The translations under genes were made by a program, and so were the position numbers. From Rhizobium sp. JAB6 (lineage in GTDB: Bacteria; Pseudomonadota; Alphaproteobacteria; Rhizobiales; Rhizobiaceae), in contig NZ_PYJQ01000009.1 in the NCBI RefSeq assembly GCF_003024605.1, forward strand, positions 1,054,001 through 1,118,000: a DNA stretch of 64,000 nt, in the 5' to 3' direction. Below, one piece after another: positions 35,722 to 45,377 of this stretch; positions within the stretch are counted from its first letter, which is position 1; each line of letters begins with the position of its first letter. The notes under the pieces are model-generated. The model did no database searches, was not told where the DNA came from, and saw only the letters and a list, made by a program, of their open reading frames with translations.

Positions 35722-38700
35722 TTACTCCGCCGCCACGCTCATCCGGCTGCGCTCCATTTCCTCAAGGGCGCGGCGGTATTCGACCGGCATGACCTTGCGG
35801 AATTTCGGGCGGTAGTCGGCCCAGTGATCGAGGATCTCCTTGGCTCGCGTCGAGCCCGTATAGTGGAAGTGGTTCGAAATCAGCTGGAAGAGACGCTCTT
35901 CGTCATGGCGCGTCATGTCATCGGAAACGTCGACGCGTCCCTTGTGCATGATGTCGCCGCCGTGATGATGCAGCTTCTCCAGCAGTTCATCCTCTTCGGG
36001 AACCGGCTCCAGCTCGACCATCGCCATGTTGCAGCGACGGGCGAAATCGCCCTTCTCGTCGAGAACATAGGCCACGCCGCCCGACATGCCGGCCGCGAAG
36101 TTGCGTCCGGTTTCACCGAGCACCACGACGACACCGCCGGTCATGTATTCGCAGCCATGATCGCCGACGCCTTCGACGACGGCGATCGCGCCCGAGTTTC
36201 TGACCGCGAAGCGCTCGCCCGCAACACCGCGGAAGTAGCACTCGCCCTCGGTCGCACCGTAAAGCACGGTGTTGCCGACGATGATCGAGTTCTCAGCGAC
36301 GATCTTCGAATTCTCCGGCGGACGGATGATGATCCGGCCGCCCGAAAGGCCCTTGCCGACATAGTCGTTGCCGTCGCCGACGAGGTTGAAGGTGACGCCG
36401 CGCGCCAGGAACGCGCCGAAGGACTGACCGGCGGTGCCCCTCAGGGTAACGTTGATCGTGTCGTCCTTCAGGCCGCGATGGCCATAGCGCTTGGCGACCG
36501 CGCCCGACAGCATGGCGCCGGCCGAGCGGTCGACATTCTTGATGCCGAGTTCGAAGGCGACCGGCGTCTTGGAAGCAAGCGCCGGCTCCGCCTTCTCGAT
36601 CAGCTTGCGGTCGAGAATATCGTCGATCGGATGCTTCTGCACGGTCGTCCAATAGGTCTCCTCCTTCGGCGCATCGACCTTGTGGAAGATGCGGCTGAAG
36701 TCGAGGCCCCTCGCCTTCCAGTGAGCGAGCATGTCGTCCTTTTCCAGAAGCTCGGAAGCGCCGATGATATCGTCCAGCTTGGCGACGCCGAGCGAGGCGA
36801 GGATCTCGCGCACTTCTTCGGCCACGAAGAAGAAGTAGTTGATGACATGCTCCGGCGTGCCCTTGAAGCGCTTGCGCAGCACCGGATCCTGGGTGGCGAC
36901 GCCAACCGGACAGGTGTTGAGATGGCACTTGCGCATCATGATGCAGCCGGCCGCGATCAGCGGCGCAGTGGCGAAGCCGAATTCATCGGCACCGAGCAGC
37001 GCGCCGATGATGACGTCGCGGCCGGTCTTCAGACCGCCATCCACCTGGAGGGCGACGCGAGAACGCAAGCCGTTCAGCACCAGCGTCTGCTGGGTCTCGG
37101 CAAGGCCGATCTCCCAAGGCGAGCCGGCATGCTTGAGGGAAGTCAACGGCGAAGCGCCGGTGCCGCCATCATAGCCCGAGACCGTGATATGATCGGCGCG
37201 CGCCTTGGCGACGCCGGCGGCAACCGTGCCGACGCCAACTTCCGAAACGAGCTTGACCGAGACATCCGCGGTGGGATTGACGTTCTTCAGGTCGTAGATC
37301 AGCTGTGCCAGATCTTCGATCGAATAGATGTCATGGTGCGGCGGCGGCGAGATCAGGCCGACGCCCGGCGTCGAATGCCGGGTCTTGGCAACCGTCGCAT
37401 CGACCTTGTGGCCGGGCAGCTGGCCGCCTTCGCCGGGCTTGGCACCCTGCGCCACCTTGATCTGCAGCACGTCGGCGTTGACGAGATATTCGGTCGTCAC
37501 GCCGAAGCGGCCGGATGCGATCTGCTTGATGGCGGAACGTTCCGGGTTCGGCGAGCCGTCGAAGAGCGGCATGTAACGGTCGGATTCCTCGCCGCCTTCG
37601 CCGGTGTTCGACTTGCCGCCGATGCGGTTCATGGCGATTGCCAGCGTCGTATGCGCCTCGCGGCTGATGGAACCGAAGGACATGGCGCCCGTCGAGAAGC
37701 GCTTGACGATATCGACGGCCGGCTCGACCTCGTCGATCGAGATCGGCTTGCGGCCGAGCGCTTCCGCGCCCTTGATCTTGAAGAGCCCACGGATGGTGTT
37801 CATCCGAAGCGCCGATTCATTGACCATTTCGGAGAACTCGCGGTAGCGATCCTCGGCATTGCCGCGCACGGCATGCTGCAGGGCGGCCACCGCATCCGGA
37901 GTCCAGGCGTGGCTTTCGCCGCGCATGCGGTAGGCATATTCGCCGCCGATGTCGAGCGTGCTTGCCAGCAGCGGATCGCGGCCGAAAGCAGCCTTGTGGC
38001 GGGCAACGGTTTCCTCGGCGATCGTCTCGAGGCCGATGCCTTCGATCATGGTCGCCGTACCGAAGAAATACTTGTCGACCAGCTCCTGCTGCAGGCCCAC
38101 GGCATCGAAGATCTGCGCGCCGCAATAGGACTGATAGGTCGAGATGCCCATCTTCGACATGACCTTGAGGATGCCTTTGCCGACCGCCTTGATGTAGCGG
38201 TAGACGACTTCGGTCGCGTCCACTTCCTTCGGGAATTCGCCGCGCTGATGCATGTCGAGCAGCGTGTCGAAGGCGAGATAGGGGTTGATCGCCTCCGCGC
38301 CGTAGCCGGCCAGCAGGCAGAAATGATGCACTTCACGCGGCTCGCCGGTTTCGACGACGATACCGACCGAAGTGCGCAAGCCCTTGCGGATCAGGTGATG
38401 GTGCACGGCGGCGGTCGCCAGCAGCGCCGGAATTGCGATGCGGTCCGGTCCGATCTGACGGTCGGAAAGCACGATGATGTTGTAGCCGCCGCGAACGGCC
38501 GCTTCCGCCCGCTCGCAGAGACGGTCGAGCATCTCGGGCATGCCTTCGGCGCCGCGTTCGACGTCATAGGTGAAGTCGAGCGTCTTGGTGTCGAAGCGAT
38601 CCTCGGTATGACCAATCGAGCGGATCTTTTCGAGATCGCCATTGGTCAGGATCGGCTGGCGCACTTCCAGGCGCTTGGCGTTGGCCATGCCGGTATGGTC

Positions 38701-40461
38701 GAGCAAGTTCGGGCGCGGGCCGATGAACGAGACGAGGCTCATGACGAGTTCCTCGCGGATCGGATCGATCGGCGGGTTCGTCACCTGCGCAAAGTTCTGC
38801 TTGAAATAGGTGTAGAGCAGCTTCGGCTTGTCGGACATGGCCGAGATCGGCGTATCCGTGCCCATCGAGCCGACTGCTTCCTGACCGGTCGTCGCCATCG
38901 GCGACATCAGGAGCTTGGTGTCTTCAGTGGTGTAGCCGAAGGCCTGTTGGCGGTCGAGCAGCGACACGTCGCGGCGCAGCGCCCGCGGCTCCACCGGCTT
39001 CAGGTCTTCCAGGATCAGCTGCGTACGGTTCAGCCAGCTGCGATAGGGGTGCTTGGTCGACAGTTCCGACTTCACCTCGTCGTCGGAGATGATGCGGCCC
39101 TTCTCCATGTCGATCAGCAGCATCTTGCCCGGCTGCAGGCGCCACTTCTGGATGATCTTCTCTTCCTCGACAGGCAGAACGCCGGCTTCGGACGCCATGA
39201 TGATGCGGTCGTCGCTGGTGACGAGATAGCGGGCCGGACGCAGGCCGTTGCGGTCGAGCGTTGCGCCGATCTGCTTGCCATCGGTGAAGGCGACGGCGGC
39301 GGGACCATCCCATGGCTCCATCAGGGCGGCGTGATACTCGTAGAATGCCTTGCGTTCCGGCGCCATCAGCTGATTGCCGGCCCAGGCCTCGGGGATGAGC
39401 ATCATCATGGCATGCGCCAGGGAATAGCCGCCGCGCACGAGGAATTCGAGCGCATTGTCGAAACAGGCCGTGTCCGACTGTCCCTCATAGGAGATCGGCC
39501 AGAGCTTGGAAATGTCCTCGCCGAACAGCGGCGAGGATACCGATGCCTGACGCGCCGCCATCCAGTTGACGTTGCCGCGCAGCGTGTTGATTTCGCCGTT
39601 ATGCGCGACCATGCGGTAGGGATGCGCAAGCTTCCACGACGGAAAGGTGTTCGTCGAGAAACGCTGGTGCACGAGGGCAACCGCCGTCTCGAAACGCGGG
39701 TCGGACAGATCCTTGTAATAGGCGCCCACCTGGTAGGCGAGGAACATGCCCTTATAGACGATGGTCGAGCTCGACAGCGAGACCGGGTAGAAGCTGCTCT
39801 CCTCGCCCTCGTATTCCGCATAGATGCGGTTGGAGATCACCTTGCGCAGGGTGAAGAGGCGACGCTCGAATTCCTCGTTCGTGCCGGCATCACGGCCGGC
39901 ACCGATGAAGACCTGCACATGGTGCGGCTCGGTGGCGGCGATGTCCGGCGCCTTCGACAGCGAGGAATTATCGACCGGGACGTCGCGGAAGCCGAGCAGC
40001 ACCTGGCCTTCTTCGGCAACAACCTGCTTGATCGCGGTCTTGAAATGCTCGATCAGCGCCTCGTCGCGCGGCAGGAAGAAATGACCGACGCCATATTCTC
40101 CCGCCTTCGGCAGGATGACGCCCTGCTTCGCCATCTCCTCACGGAAGAAGCGGTCGGGAATCTGCACGAGAATGCCGGCGCCATCGCCCATCAGCGGATC
40201 TGCGCCGACGGCGCCGCGATGCGTCAGGTTTTCGAGAATGAACAGGCCGTCGCGCACGATCTGGTGCGACTTCTGGCCCTTCATATGCGCGACGAAGCCG
40301 ACGCCGCAGGCGTCATGCTCGTTACGCGGATCATAGAGGCCCTGCTTCGGCGGGATGCCGCCCGATGTCGAACGATTGGCGCGTTTCGACGTTTTGGCCG
40401 TAGCGGCAGCATTGGCTGCAGCAGTCTGGTCAAAACTCGTGAACGTCGTCCTGTTCGTCAT
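35722..40461 (-). CDS. gltB: glutamate synthase (NADPH) large subunit
   Basis: 1579 aa. GltB makes two glutamates from glutamine and 2-oxoglutarate. The class II glutaminase nucleophile is Cys52 in [10 protein letters not shown], preceded by a propeptide normally removed in maturation. The central and FMN-binding synthase domains follow ([34 protein letters not shown]), then the 3Fe-4S ligands in [15 protein letters not shown], and a C-terminal GXGXG-type beta-helix ([13 protein letters not shown]). The chosen ATG has GGAGGG at 8 nt; an in-frame ATG 90 nt upstream lacks support. Together with gltD it forms the GOGAT arm of ammonia assimilation. Confidence 0.96.
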   Translation of the reverse strand: MTNRTTFTSFDQTAAANAAATAKTSKRANRSTSGGIPPKQGLYDPRNEHDACGVGFVAHMKGQKSHQIVRDGLFILENLTHRGAVGADPLMGDGAGILVQIPDRFFREEMAKQGVILPKAGEYGVGHFFLPRDEALIEHFKTAIKQVVAEEGQVLLGFRDVPVDNSSLSKAPDIAATEPHHVQVFIGAGRDAGTNEEFERRLFTLRKVISNRIYAEYEGEESSFYPVSLSSSTIVYKGMFLAYQVGAYYKDLSDPRFETAVALVHQRFSTNTFPSWKLAHPYRMVAHNGEINTLRGNVNWMAARQASVSSPLFGEDISKLWPISYEGQSDTACFDNALEFLVRGGYSLAHAMMMLIPEAWAGNQLMAPERKAFYEYHAALMEPWDGPAAVAFTDGKQIGATLDRNGLRPARYLVTSDDRIIMASEAGVLPVEEEKIIQKWRLQPGKMLLIDMEKGRIISDDEVKSELSTKHPYRSWLNRTQLILEDLKPVEPRALRRDVSLLDRQQAFGYTTEDTKLLMSPMATTGQEAVGSMGTDTPISAMSDKPKLLYTYFKQNFAQVTNPPIDPIREELVMSLVSFIGPRPNLLDHTGMANAKRLEVRQPILTNGDLEKIRSIGHTEDRFDTKTLDFTYDVERGAEGMPEMLDRLCERAEAAVRGGYNIIVLSDRQIGPDRIAIPALLATAAVHHHLIRKGLRTSVGIVVETGEPREVHHFCLLAGYGAEAINPYLAFDTLLDMHQRGEFPKEVDATEVVYRYIKAVGKGILKVMSKMGISTYQSYCGAQIFDAVGLQQELVDKYFFGTATMIEGIGLETIAEETVARHKAAFGRDPLLASTLDIGGEYAYRMRGESHAWTPDAVAALQHAVRGNAEDRYREFSEMVNESALRMNTIRGLFKIKGAEALGRKPISIDEVEPAVDIVKRFSTGAMSFGSISREAHTTLAIAMNRIGGKSNTGEGGEESDRYMPLFDGSPNPERSAIKQIASGRFGVTTEYLVNADVLQIKVAQGAKPGEGGQLPGHKVDATVAKTRHSTPGVGLISPPPHHDIYSIEDLAQLIYDLKNVNPTADVSVKLVSEVGVGTVAAGVAKARADHITVSGYDGGTGASPLTSLKHAGSPWEIGLAETQQTLVLNGLRSRVALQVDGGLKTGRDVIIGALLGADEFGFATAPLIAAGCIMMRKCHLNTCPVGVATQDPVLRKRFKGTPEHVINYFFFVAEEVREILASLGVAKLDDIIGASELLEKDDMLAHWKARGLDFSRIFHKVDAPKEETYWTTVQKHPIDDILDRKLIEKAEPALASKTPVAFELGIKNVDRSAGAMLSGAVAKRYGHRGLKDDTINVTLRGTAGQSFGAFLARGVTFNLVGDGNDYVGKGLSGGRIIIRPPENSKIVAENSIIVGNTVLYGATEGECYFRGVAGERFAVRNSGAIAVVEGVGDHGCEYMTGGVVVVLGETGRNFAAGMSGGVAYVLDEKGDFARRCNMAMVELEPVPEEDELLEKLHHHGGDIMHKGRVDVSDDMTRHDEERLFQLISNHFHYTGSTRAKEILDHWADYRPKFRKVMPVEYRRALEEMERSRMSVAAE

Positions 40462-41026
40462 GGTCTTCCCTCCGATAAGGCCCGCATCGCGAGCGCTCCT
40501 TCGTCCCGCGCGGTCCGTTTCCGGGGCCGACGCGCGACTGCGCTGTTGCATTGTGAAGATCCGGCCGCGAACCGCGGCTCTCTATATTGAGCCCGTCGTC
40601 AGCGTTTCGCGCCCTGCTATTCCACCGCCGCATTGCCTGCCGCCCAAGAGGCGGAAAGGAACATGCTCCCGGTAACTATAGCTCGAAATCCCGATATCGT
40701 CAGGACCCCTGGCGCATCTTCGGCCTTGGCGGCCAAAATAGGACAGCAACCCTGTCCTAATTCATCAGCTCTATGCCAGAAAGCTTCTGCTTTCGCAAGA
40801 GCAAAACGGCAAAATTTCGTCAACCTAAGACGTAAGATTGCCTATGTTGCATAAATCAAGCAATAAAGTTTCGCCGTGGCGCACCATTTTATTTGTTGAT
40901 TGCGTCAATCAATTTCTGTGATGCATTCTTCAAGCTCATGCTCTTGATAGGTTTTTGCATTGGCGTAATGTCCTGCCGCCCCTATCTGATCTCACCGCAA
41001 TTTCATCCTTCATCTGGTGCATCTCC
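40462..41026. other. long divergent intergenic region between gltB and threonine aldolase
   Basis: 565 nt with no convincing gene; short open frames are Arg- or Ser-rich and lack ribosome binding sites. It should carry promoters for both flanking genes. The one clear structure is TTGATTGCGTCAATCAA at 40896-40912, 7-bp arms around CGT in an AT-rich stretch 115 nt before the aldolase start, which looks like a regulator site. The gltB-proximal part (40462-40700) shows nothing I can name. Confidence 0.5.
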
Positions 41027-42073
41027 ATGTTCTTTGCTTCCGATAACTGGGCCGGCGCCCATTCTAAAGTCGCCGAACGTCTGCTCGCAGAATCCAGCGG
41101 TTTTGCCTCGGCTTACGGCACGAGCGAGCTCGACCAGCGCGTCGAAGCCAAATTCTGCGACATCTTCGGGCGCGAGGTCGCCGTCTTCTTCGTTGCGACA
41201 GGTACGGCCGCCAATTCGCTGTCGCTTGCCAGCGTCCAGAAACCTGGCGGCATCAGCTTCTGCCACGCCGAGGCGCATGTCGCCGAAGACGAATGCGGCG
41301 CGCCCGATTTCTTCAGCGGCGCGCGTCTGGCAATGGTCGAAGGCGCTCTCGGCAAGATCGATCCAAAGGCGCTCGCCGCCAAGATCGCCCGCTTCCCGCA
41401 GGATGCCGTGCATCACGGGCGCGCCGCCGCCGTGACGATCACCCAGGCGACGGAGATCGGCACGGTCTATTCCCTGGATGAGATCGATGCCATCGCCGCC
41501 GTCGCCAAGGCGAAGGGGCTGCCGCTGCATATGGATGGCGCCCGTTTCGCCAACGCCCTGGTGGCACTCGGCACCACTCCCGCCGAGATGACCTGGAAGC
41601 GCGGCGTCGACATCCTCTCTTTCGGCGGCACCAAGAACGGCTGCTGGTGCGCCGAGGCGATCGTCTTCTTCGATCCGGAGAAGGCGAAGGAAATGCACTT
41701 CATCCGCAAGCGGGCCGCCCAGCTCTTCTCCAAGTCGCGCTTCATCGCCGCCCAGTTCGACGGCTACTTCCAGGATGGCCTCTGGCTCGATCTCGCCCAC
41801 CATTCCAACGGCATGGCCGATCGCCTGCGCGCCGGGCTGGAAAAGACCCCTGGCACTCGCCTGGCATGGCCAACCACCTCGAACGAGGTTTTCGCGATCA
41901 TACCGAAATCCTCCGCCAAGGCGGCCGAAGACAAGGGAGCGAAGTTCTACGAGTGGCCGATCCCGGAGTCGCAGCCGGATCTGGTCGGCAGCGATGAAAC
42001 GCTGATCCGGCTCGTGACCAGCTTCGCCACCACCGAGGCCGATGTAGCGAATTTCCTCGCCTGCCTGGCCTGA
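41027..42073 (+). CDS. ltaE: low-specificity L-threonine aldolase
   Basis: 348 aa fold-type I PLP enzyme cleaving L-threonine or allo-threonine to glycine and acetaldehyde (and related beta-hydroxy amino acids). The N-terminal FFASDNWAGAHSKV matches the family's SD(N)xxG opening; FVATGTAANSLSL supplies the PLP phosphate loop; PLHMDGARFANALVALG contains the PLP-binding Asp and Arg; the Schiff-base lysine is K203 in SFGGTKNGCW. The chosen ATG removes an upstream hydrophobic extension that does not belong to the domain. No strong Shine-Dalgarno is visible, so the start is moderately certain. Confidence 0.9.
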   Translation: MFFASDNWAGAHSKVAERLLAESSGFASAYGTSELDQRVEAKFCDIFGREVAVFFVATGTAANSLSLASVQKPGGISFCHAEAHVAEDECGAPDFFSGARLAMVEGALGKIDPKALAAKIARFPQDAVHHGRAAAVTITQATEIGTVYSLDEIDAIAAVAKAKGLPLHMDGARFANALVALGTTPAEMTWKRGVDILSFGGTKNGCWCAEAIVFFDPEKAKEMHFIRKRAAQLFSKSRFIAAQFDGYFQDGLWLDLAHHSNGMADRLRAGLEKTPGTRLAWPTTSNEVFAIIPKSSAKAAEDKGAKFYEWPIPESQPDLVGSDETLIRLVTSFATTEADVANFLACLA

Positions 42074-42080
42074 TGAAAAA

Positions 42081-42117
42081 GAGCGCCGGAGCCGGCCTAC
42101 AAGGCCAGACGGCGCTC
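42081..42117 (+). terminator. possible terminator hairpin after ltaE
   Basis: Outer arms GAGCGCC and GGCGCTC enclose an inner GGCC-TACAA-GGCC hairpin, 8 nt after the aldolase stop. No T-tract follows, so this may be a 3'-end structure rather than an intrinsic terminator. Confidence 0.4.
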
Positions 42118-42139
42118 ACTACGGGGCACGAGATCAATT

Positions 42140-42301
42140 TTAATTCCGATGAGCGATCATTGTGAAGTTCGATAGATCGTCGCGATCGGATGCTGGTGCG
42201 TTGTGTATAATCATCGTCATTGCCACGACGCAGGCGACAAGCCCGGAAATGAAGATGGCACCATATATCACCGGACGACTATTCCTCCGCAATTCTTTCA
42301 T
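42140..42301 (-). CDS. small single-pass membrane protein, hypothetical
   Basis: 53 aa, inside an otherwise empty 365-nt gap. It translates as a short basic N-terminus (MKELRRNSRP), a hydrophobic helix (about 11-33, VIYGAIFISGLVACVVAMTMI) and a polar tail ending IAHRN. AGGTGG lies directly upstream of the ATG at suitable spacing. The positive-inside layout and the Shine-Dalgarno support a real gene; no family is recognised. The rest of the gap, up to 42438, shows nothing else. Confidence 0.45.
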   Translation of the reverse strand: MKELRRNSRPVIYGAIFISGLVACVVAMTMIIHNAPASDRDDLSNFTMIAHRN

Positions 42302-42438
42302 CGCCACCTAAGATAGCGAGGGAAGCTGACTTCCGCCTGAAAACGAGCGCAACGGAAAATCAGCCGGCAAAATAAATGCGGATCTCATCCACATGATAGG
42401 AAATGGCTTTTAACGATAGCTGGTAGACGATTTCGTCG

Positions 42439-43296
42439 TCAGCCTGACCGTGGCCCTCGCACCTTGGAGAGTATGTCGTCCGAGAGTGCATTAACCAGGA
42501 GTTGGTCCGCACCCTTGCGCGGCACGAGGACGAATTCCACATCTTCAAGGATCGGCAGCCAGCCCGGCGCGATCTCGGTCAATCCCGCCGGCGCCATGCT
42601 TTTCGGCTGCACGAGAACGCCCATGCCGGCGCGCGCTGCCGCCGTCAAACCACTGAGGCTGCCGCAGGTGCAGACGATGCGCCAGGGCATCTGCTGCCGG
42701 CGCAGGGCCTCCAGCGCCACCGCGCGCGTAACGCTTGGTGTGGGAAAGGCGATCAGCGGCAATGGCCCTGCAAGCCTGCGGATGCGATCGGGATCGCGCG
42801 CCAGCCAGACCAGCGGCTCTCGATAAACGAGCTTGCCTCTCGCATCGCCGAGCCGGCGCTTGGCAAGCACGAGATCGAGATCGCCATTATCCTGCATTTC
42901 ATAAAGCACGCCGCTGAGTGCAACCGTCAGCTCGAGATCGACGGAGGGATGCGAACGCACGAACTCCTCCAATACGTCCGGCAGCTGGCTGGTGACGAAA
43001 TCCTCGGAGACACCGAGCCGAAGATTGCCGCGCAGACTGTTGCCGGCAAAAAGCTGACGCACCTCCCCTTCGATCGACAGCATCTGGCGCGCATGGCCGA
43101 GCAGCGCCTCGCCATCACCGGTCAAGACGACGCGATGCGTGTCGCGCGCCAAAAGCTTTCGCCCGAGCTCCGCCTCCAGCCGCTGTATATGCTGGCTGAC
43201 AGTCGATTGCCCAAGCCCCAGCCGCTCCGCGGCAAGCGTGAAGCTGCCCATCTGCTCGACGGCGACGAAGCTGCGCAACTGCGTGAGATCCAGCAT
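42439..43296 (-). CDS. LysR family transcriptional regulator
   Basis: 285 aa. The N-terminal winged helix-turn-helix (about 1-60) reads LRSFVAVEQMGSFTLAAERLGLGQSTVSQHIQRLE, typical of LysR. The effector-binding domain covers about 90-280. AGGAT precedes the start at 6 nt. The gene is divergent from the BASS-family transporter gene with 107 nt between the starts, so the transporter is the likely target, with autoregulation usual for the family. The effector is unknown. Confidence 0.9.
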   Translation of the reverse strand: MLDLTQLRSFVAVEQMGSFTLAAERLGLGQSTVSQHIQRLEAELGRKLLARDTHRVVLTGDGEALLGHARQMLSIEGEVRQLFAGNSLRGNLRLGVSEDFVTSQLPDVLEEFVRSHPSVDLELTVALSGVLYEMQDNGDLDLVLAKRRLGDARGKLVYREPLVWLARDPDRIRRLAGPLPLIAFPTPSVTRAVALEALRRQQMPWRIVCTCGSLSGLTAAARAGMGVLVQPKSMAPAGLTEIAPGWLPILEDVEFVLVPRKGADQLLVNALSDDILSKVRGPRSG

Positions 43297-43307
43297 ATCT
43301 TATCCTG

Positions 43308-43317
43308 TATCGCGATA
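43308..43317. promoter_or_regulatory. TATCGCGATA palindrome in the LysR/transporter divergent region
   Basis: A 10-bp perfect palindrome lies 12 nt upstream of the LysR start. Position and AT...AT symmetry suit the LysR recognition site (T-N11-A type) in the intergenic region shared with the transporter. No -35/-10 pair could be assigned confidently. Confidence 0.35.
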
Positions 43318-43403
43318 ACTGTTATTCCTTGCATCGTGGATCACAATAGGTCTATCTGCAAGGAGTCATCATCAAGACTTGCAATGCGATTGGGGTAGGC
43401 ACG

Positions 43404-44429
43404 ATGCGCCGCTTTCTTCCAGACACCTTCACCATGCTGCTGGTGCTCACCGTCCTGACGGCGTCCTTCTTTCCGGTGCAGGGGGCGAGCGCTCACTATT
43501 TCGGCATTGCCACCAACTTCGCCATCGGTCTTTTGTTCTTCCTGCATGGCGCACGCCTGTCGCGCGATGTCGTCATTGCCGGCATGCTGCACTGGCGGCT
43601 GCATCTCGTCATTCTTTTGACGACGTTCGGCATCTTCCCGCTCTTGGTGCTGGCCATGGGCCAAGTGGTTCCGAACAGCATTCTGCCTGTATCGCTCTAT
43701 ACGGGCCTGCTGTTTTTGAGCGTGCTGCCGTCGACCGTGCAGTCCTCGATTGCCTTCACCTCCATCGCCGGCGGCAATGTGCCGGCCGCGATCTGCTCGG
43801 CGTCCGCTTCCAATATCTTCGGCATGTTCCTGACGCCGCTGCTGGTCGGCATCCTGTTTTCGGTCGGCGGCCAGGGCGGTGGCTTTTCCTGGGATGTTCT
43901 GTGGCAGATCATGCTGCAGCTGCTGGCCCCCTTCATCGCCGGCCAGATCCTGCAGCCCTGGATCGGCGACTGGATCCGCTCGAAGAAAAAGATCCTCATG
44001 CCGGTCGATCGCGGCTCTATCCTCATGGTCGTCTATTCAGCCTTCAGCGAGGCTGTGGTCGAGGGTCTGTGGCATACATTTTCGGTGCTGGATATCGCCA
44101 CCGTGATCGTCGCTAACATGGTGCTGCTCGCAACGGTAATCTGCATCACCATGTTCGGCAGCCGCGCCCTCGGTTTTGAAAAAGCCGACGAGATCACCAT
44201 CACCTTCTGCGGCTCGAAGAAGTCGCTGGCGAGCGGTGTGCCAATGGCCAACGTGATCTTCGCCGGCCAAGGCATCGGCGCCATCGTGCTGCCGCTCATG
44301 CTGTTCCACCAGATCCAGTTGATGACCTGTGCGGTGCTTGCCCAGAAATATGCGGATGCCGCCAAGCGGCGCGAAGCTGCGAAGGCAAAGGCAGGCGCAA
44401 AGTCCGGCGAAGCGCCGAACGCAGCCTGA
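43404..44429 (+). CDS. bile acid:sodium symporter (BASS) family transporter
   Basis: 341 aa with 8-9 strongly hydrophobic segments from residue 8 to about 315, then a hydrophilic Ala/Lys-rich tail (KRREAAKAKAGAKSGE). Family features include FAIGLLFFLHGARLS near 40-54, PSTVQSSIAFTSIAGGN and GSKKSLASGVPMAN, resembling the SBF-like group (PF13593). Such proteins import organic anions with sodium; rhizobial substrates are mostly unknown. It is regulated in all likelihood by the divergent LysR. A terminator follows. Confidence 0.87.
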   Translation: MRRFLPDTFTMLLVLTVLTASFFPVQGASAHYFGIATNFAIGLLFFLHGARLSRDVVIAGMLHWRLHLVILLTTFGIFPLLVLAMGQVVPNSILPVSLYTGLLFLSVLPSTVQSSIAFTSIAGGNVPAAICSASASNIFGMFLTPLLVGILFSVGGQGGGFSWDVLWQIMLQLLAPFIAGQILQPWIGDWIRSKKKILMPVDRGSILMVVYSAFSEAVVEGLWHTFSVLDIATVIVANMVLLATVICITMFGSRALGFEKADEITITFCGSKKSLASGVPMANVIFAGQGIGAIVLPLMLFHQIQLMTCAVLAQKYADAAKRREAAKAKAGAKSGEAPNAA

Positions 44430-44452
44430 GTTCTCCGGCACAAGGCAGAACG

Positions 44453-44484
44453 AAAGCGGCGCCCGATCGGACGCCGCTTCTTTG
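44453..44484 (+). terminator. terminator after the BASS transporter
   Basis: An 8-bp stem (AAGCGGCG with CGCCGCTT), with an inner CCGATCGG palindrome that may extend it, is followed by CTTTGATCTTG. It starts 24 nt after the transporter stop. Confidence 0.65.
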
Positions 44485-44559
44485 ATCTTGGGAGGATCAA
44501 GGGCATGACGGCACAAGTCCGTCAGCCCGGGCTTGGCGGTCAGAGACCGCCAGCCTTAC

Positions 44560-45024
44560 TTAGTTGATGTGAGCCTCGATAGCCTTGGGGGTTTCCACGG
44601 GCTCGGCCGCGATGGAGATACGGCGGGGCTTCATGGCTTCGGGAATGTTGCGCAACAGATCGATGTGCAGCAGACCGTTCTTCAGTGAAGCAGCCTGAAC
44701 CTCGACATGGTCGGCAAGCTGGAAACGACGCTCGAAGGCACGCTTGGCGATACCGCGATAGAGATATTCGCTGGTTTCAGCCGGCTCTTCGCTCTTTTCA
44801 CCCTTGACCTGAAGGACATGGGCGTGGGCCTCGATGCTCAGTTCCTTTTCATCGAAACCGGCAACAGCCATGGTGATGCGATAGGTGTTTTCACCCGTGC
44901 GCTCGATATTATAGGGCGGATAGGACTGGGCCTGATCCGGCTGGCCAAGGCTGTCGAGCATGGTGAACAGACGGTCGAAACCGACGGTGGAACGGTAAAG
45001 GGGAGAGAAGTCTACGTGACGCAT
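44560..45024 (-). CDS. Hsp20 family small heat-shock protein
   Basis: 154 aa ATP-independent holdase chaperone. The alpha-crystallin domain spans about 35-130: YNIERTGENTYRITMAVAGF at its start, ELSIEAHAHVLQVKGEK in the middle and NGLLHIDLLRNIPEAMKPRRI at its end. The C-terminal RRISI supplies an I-x-I-like oligomerisation motif. The N-terminus MRHVDFSPLYRSTVGFDRLF is that of rhizobial class A HspA/IbpA-type proteins. AGGAGG precedes the ATG at 7 nt but is sequestered in a predicted ROSE hairpin. A heat-shock promoter lies 110 nt upstream of the start. Confidence 0.94.
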   Translation of the reverse strand: MRHVDFSPLYRSTVGFDRLFTMLDSLGQPDQAQSYPPYNIERTGENTYRITMAVAGFDEKELSIEAHAHVLQVKGEKSEEPAETSEYLYRGIAKRAFERRFQLADHVEVQAASLKNGLLHIDLLRNIPEAMKPRRISIAAEPVETPKAIEAHIN

Positions 45025-45029
45025 GGAAG

Positions 45030-45126
45030 TCCTCCTGTGAGCGACAATTGCGATTTCAGTTCTTGTCCCACGACCCCGCTCTCGGCGGCCTCGGGACGGT
45101 TCCGCGAGCCCTTTTGGCACCCGCAA
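45030..45126 (-). ncRNA. ROSE-type RNA thermometer in the hsp20 5' leader
   Basis: The roughly 100-nt leader ends with UCGCU, six nucleotides (CACAGG), then AGGA, which is part of the Shine-Dalgarno. This is the conserved U-Y-G-C-U/AGGA element of ROSE thermometers, including the bulged G and the same 6-nt loop length as the Bradyrhizobium example I remember. Upstream, GUCCC and GGGAC can form a further stem. At low temperature the Shine-Dalgarno would be masked, and heat would melt it. The 5' limit is inferred from the promoter position. Confidence 0.75.
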
Positions 45127-45133
45127 GAAAAAG

Positions 45134-45160
45134 ATGGGGATCGCTTTTCAGGAGTTCAAG
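45134..45160 (-). promoter_or_regulatory. sigma-32 (RpoH) heat-shock promoter of hsp20
   Basis: On the minus strand CTTGAA is followed after 15 nt by CCCCATCT, an essentially perfect sigma-32 consensus (CTTGAA-N13-17-CCCCATNT). It lies 110 nt upstream of the hsp20 start and would begin transcription near 45127, giving a leader of ROSE length. Confidence 0.85.
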
Positions 45161-45254
45161 ACCCTGTCCTCGCCCCCCATTCTGCAGAAAAGCGCTGCGT
45201 GAACCGCAGATGAACGAATGGTTCGGAACCCGTTCAGGCTGGCGGGCCTATGGT

Positions 45255-45370
45255 CAAAACCATCGGAACACCATCGTCCGATGACTGAAGTGTATCGTCC
45301 CTTCTTCTTCAGTCCTTGCTCGGCCGGCGAAGCGGATCTCTCTATCTCCGCCAGCCGGCCTTTTTTCTTT
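45255..45370 (+). ncRNA. candidate small RNA with three hairpins and terminator
   Basis: On the plus strand, with no plus-strand gene ending nearby (the last ends at 44429), three structures run in series: CATCGGA/TCCGATG at 45261-45283, ACTGAAG/CTTCAGT at 45284-45313, and a long hairpin GGCCGGC/GCCGGCC with inner GCGGA/TCCGC at 45322-45360. The last is followed at once by TTTTTTCTTT, a textbook intrinsic terminator. No open frame with a ribosome binding site fits. No convincing promoter was found, so the 5' end is a guess. The family is not recognised. Confidence 0.55.
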
Positions 45371-45377
45371 GCGGACA

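Noticed and set aside
35824..40590. A 1588-codon open frame on the plus strand opposite gltB
   Set aside because: It is exactly antisense to gltB and arises from GC-rich codon bias in the third position; the composition (His, Arg, Ala, Asp-rich) has no domain signal, whereas gltB is fully recognisable.
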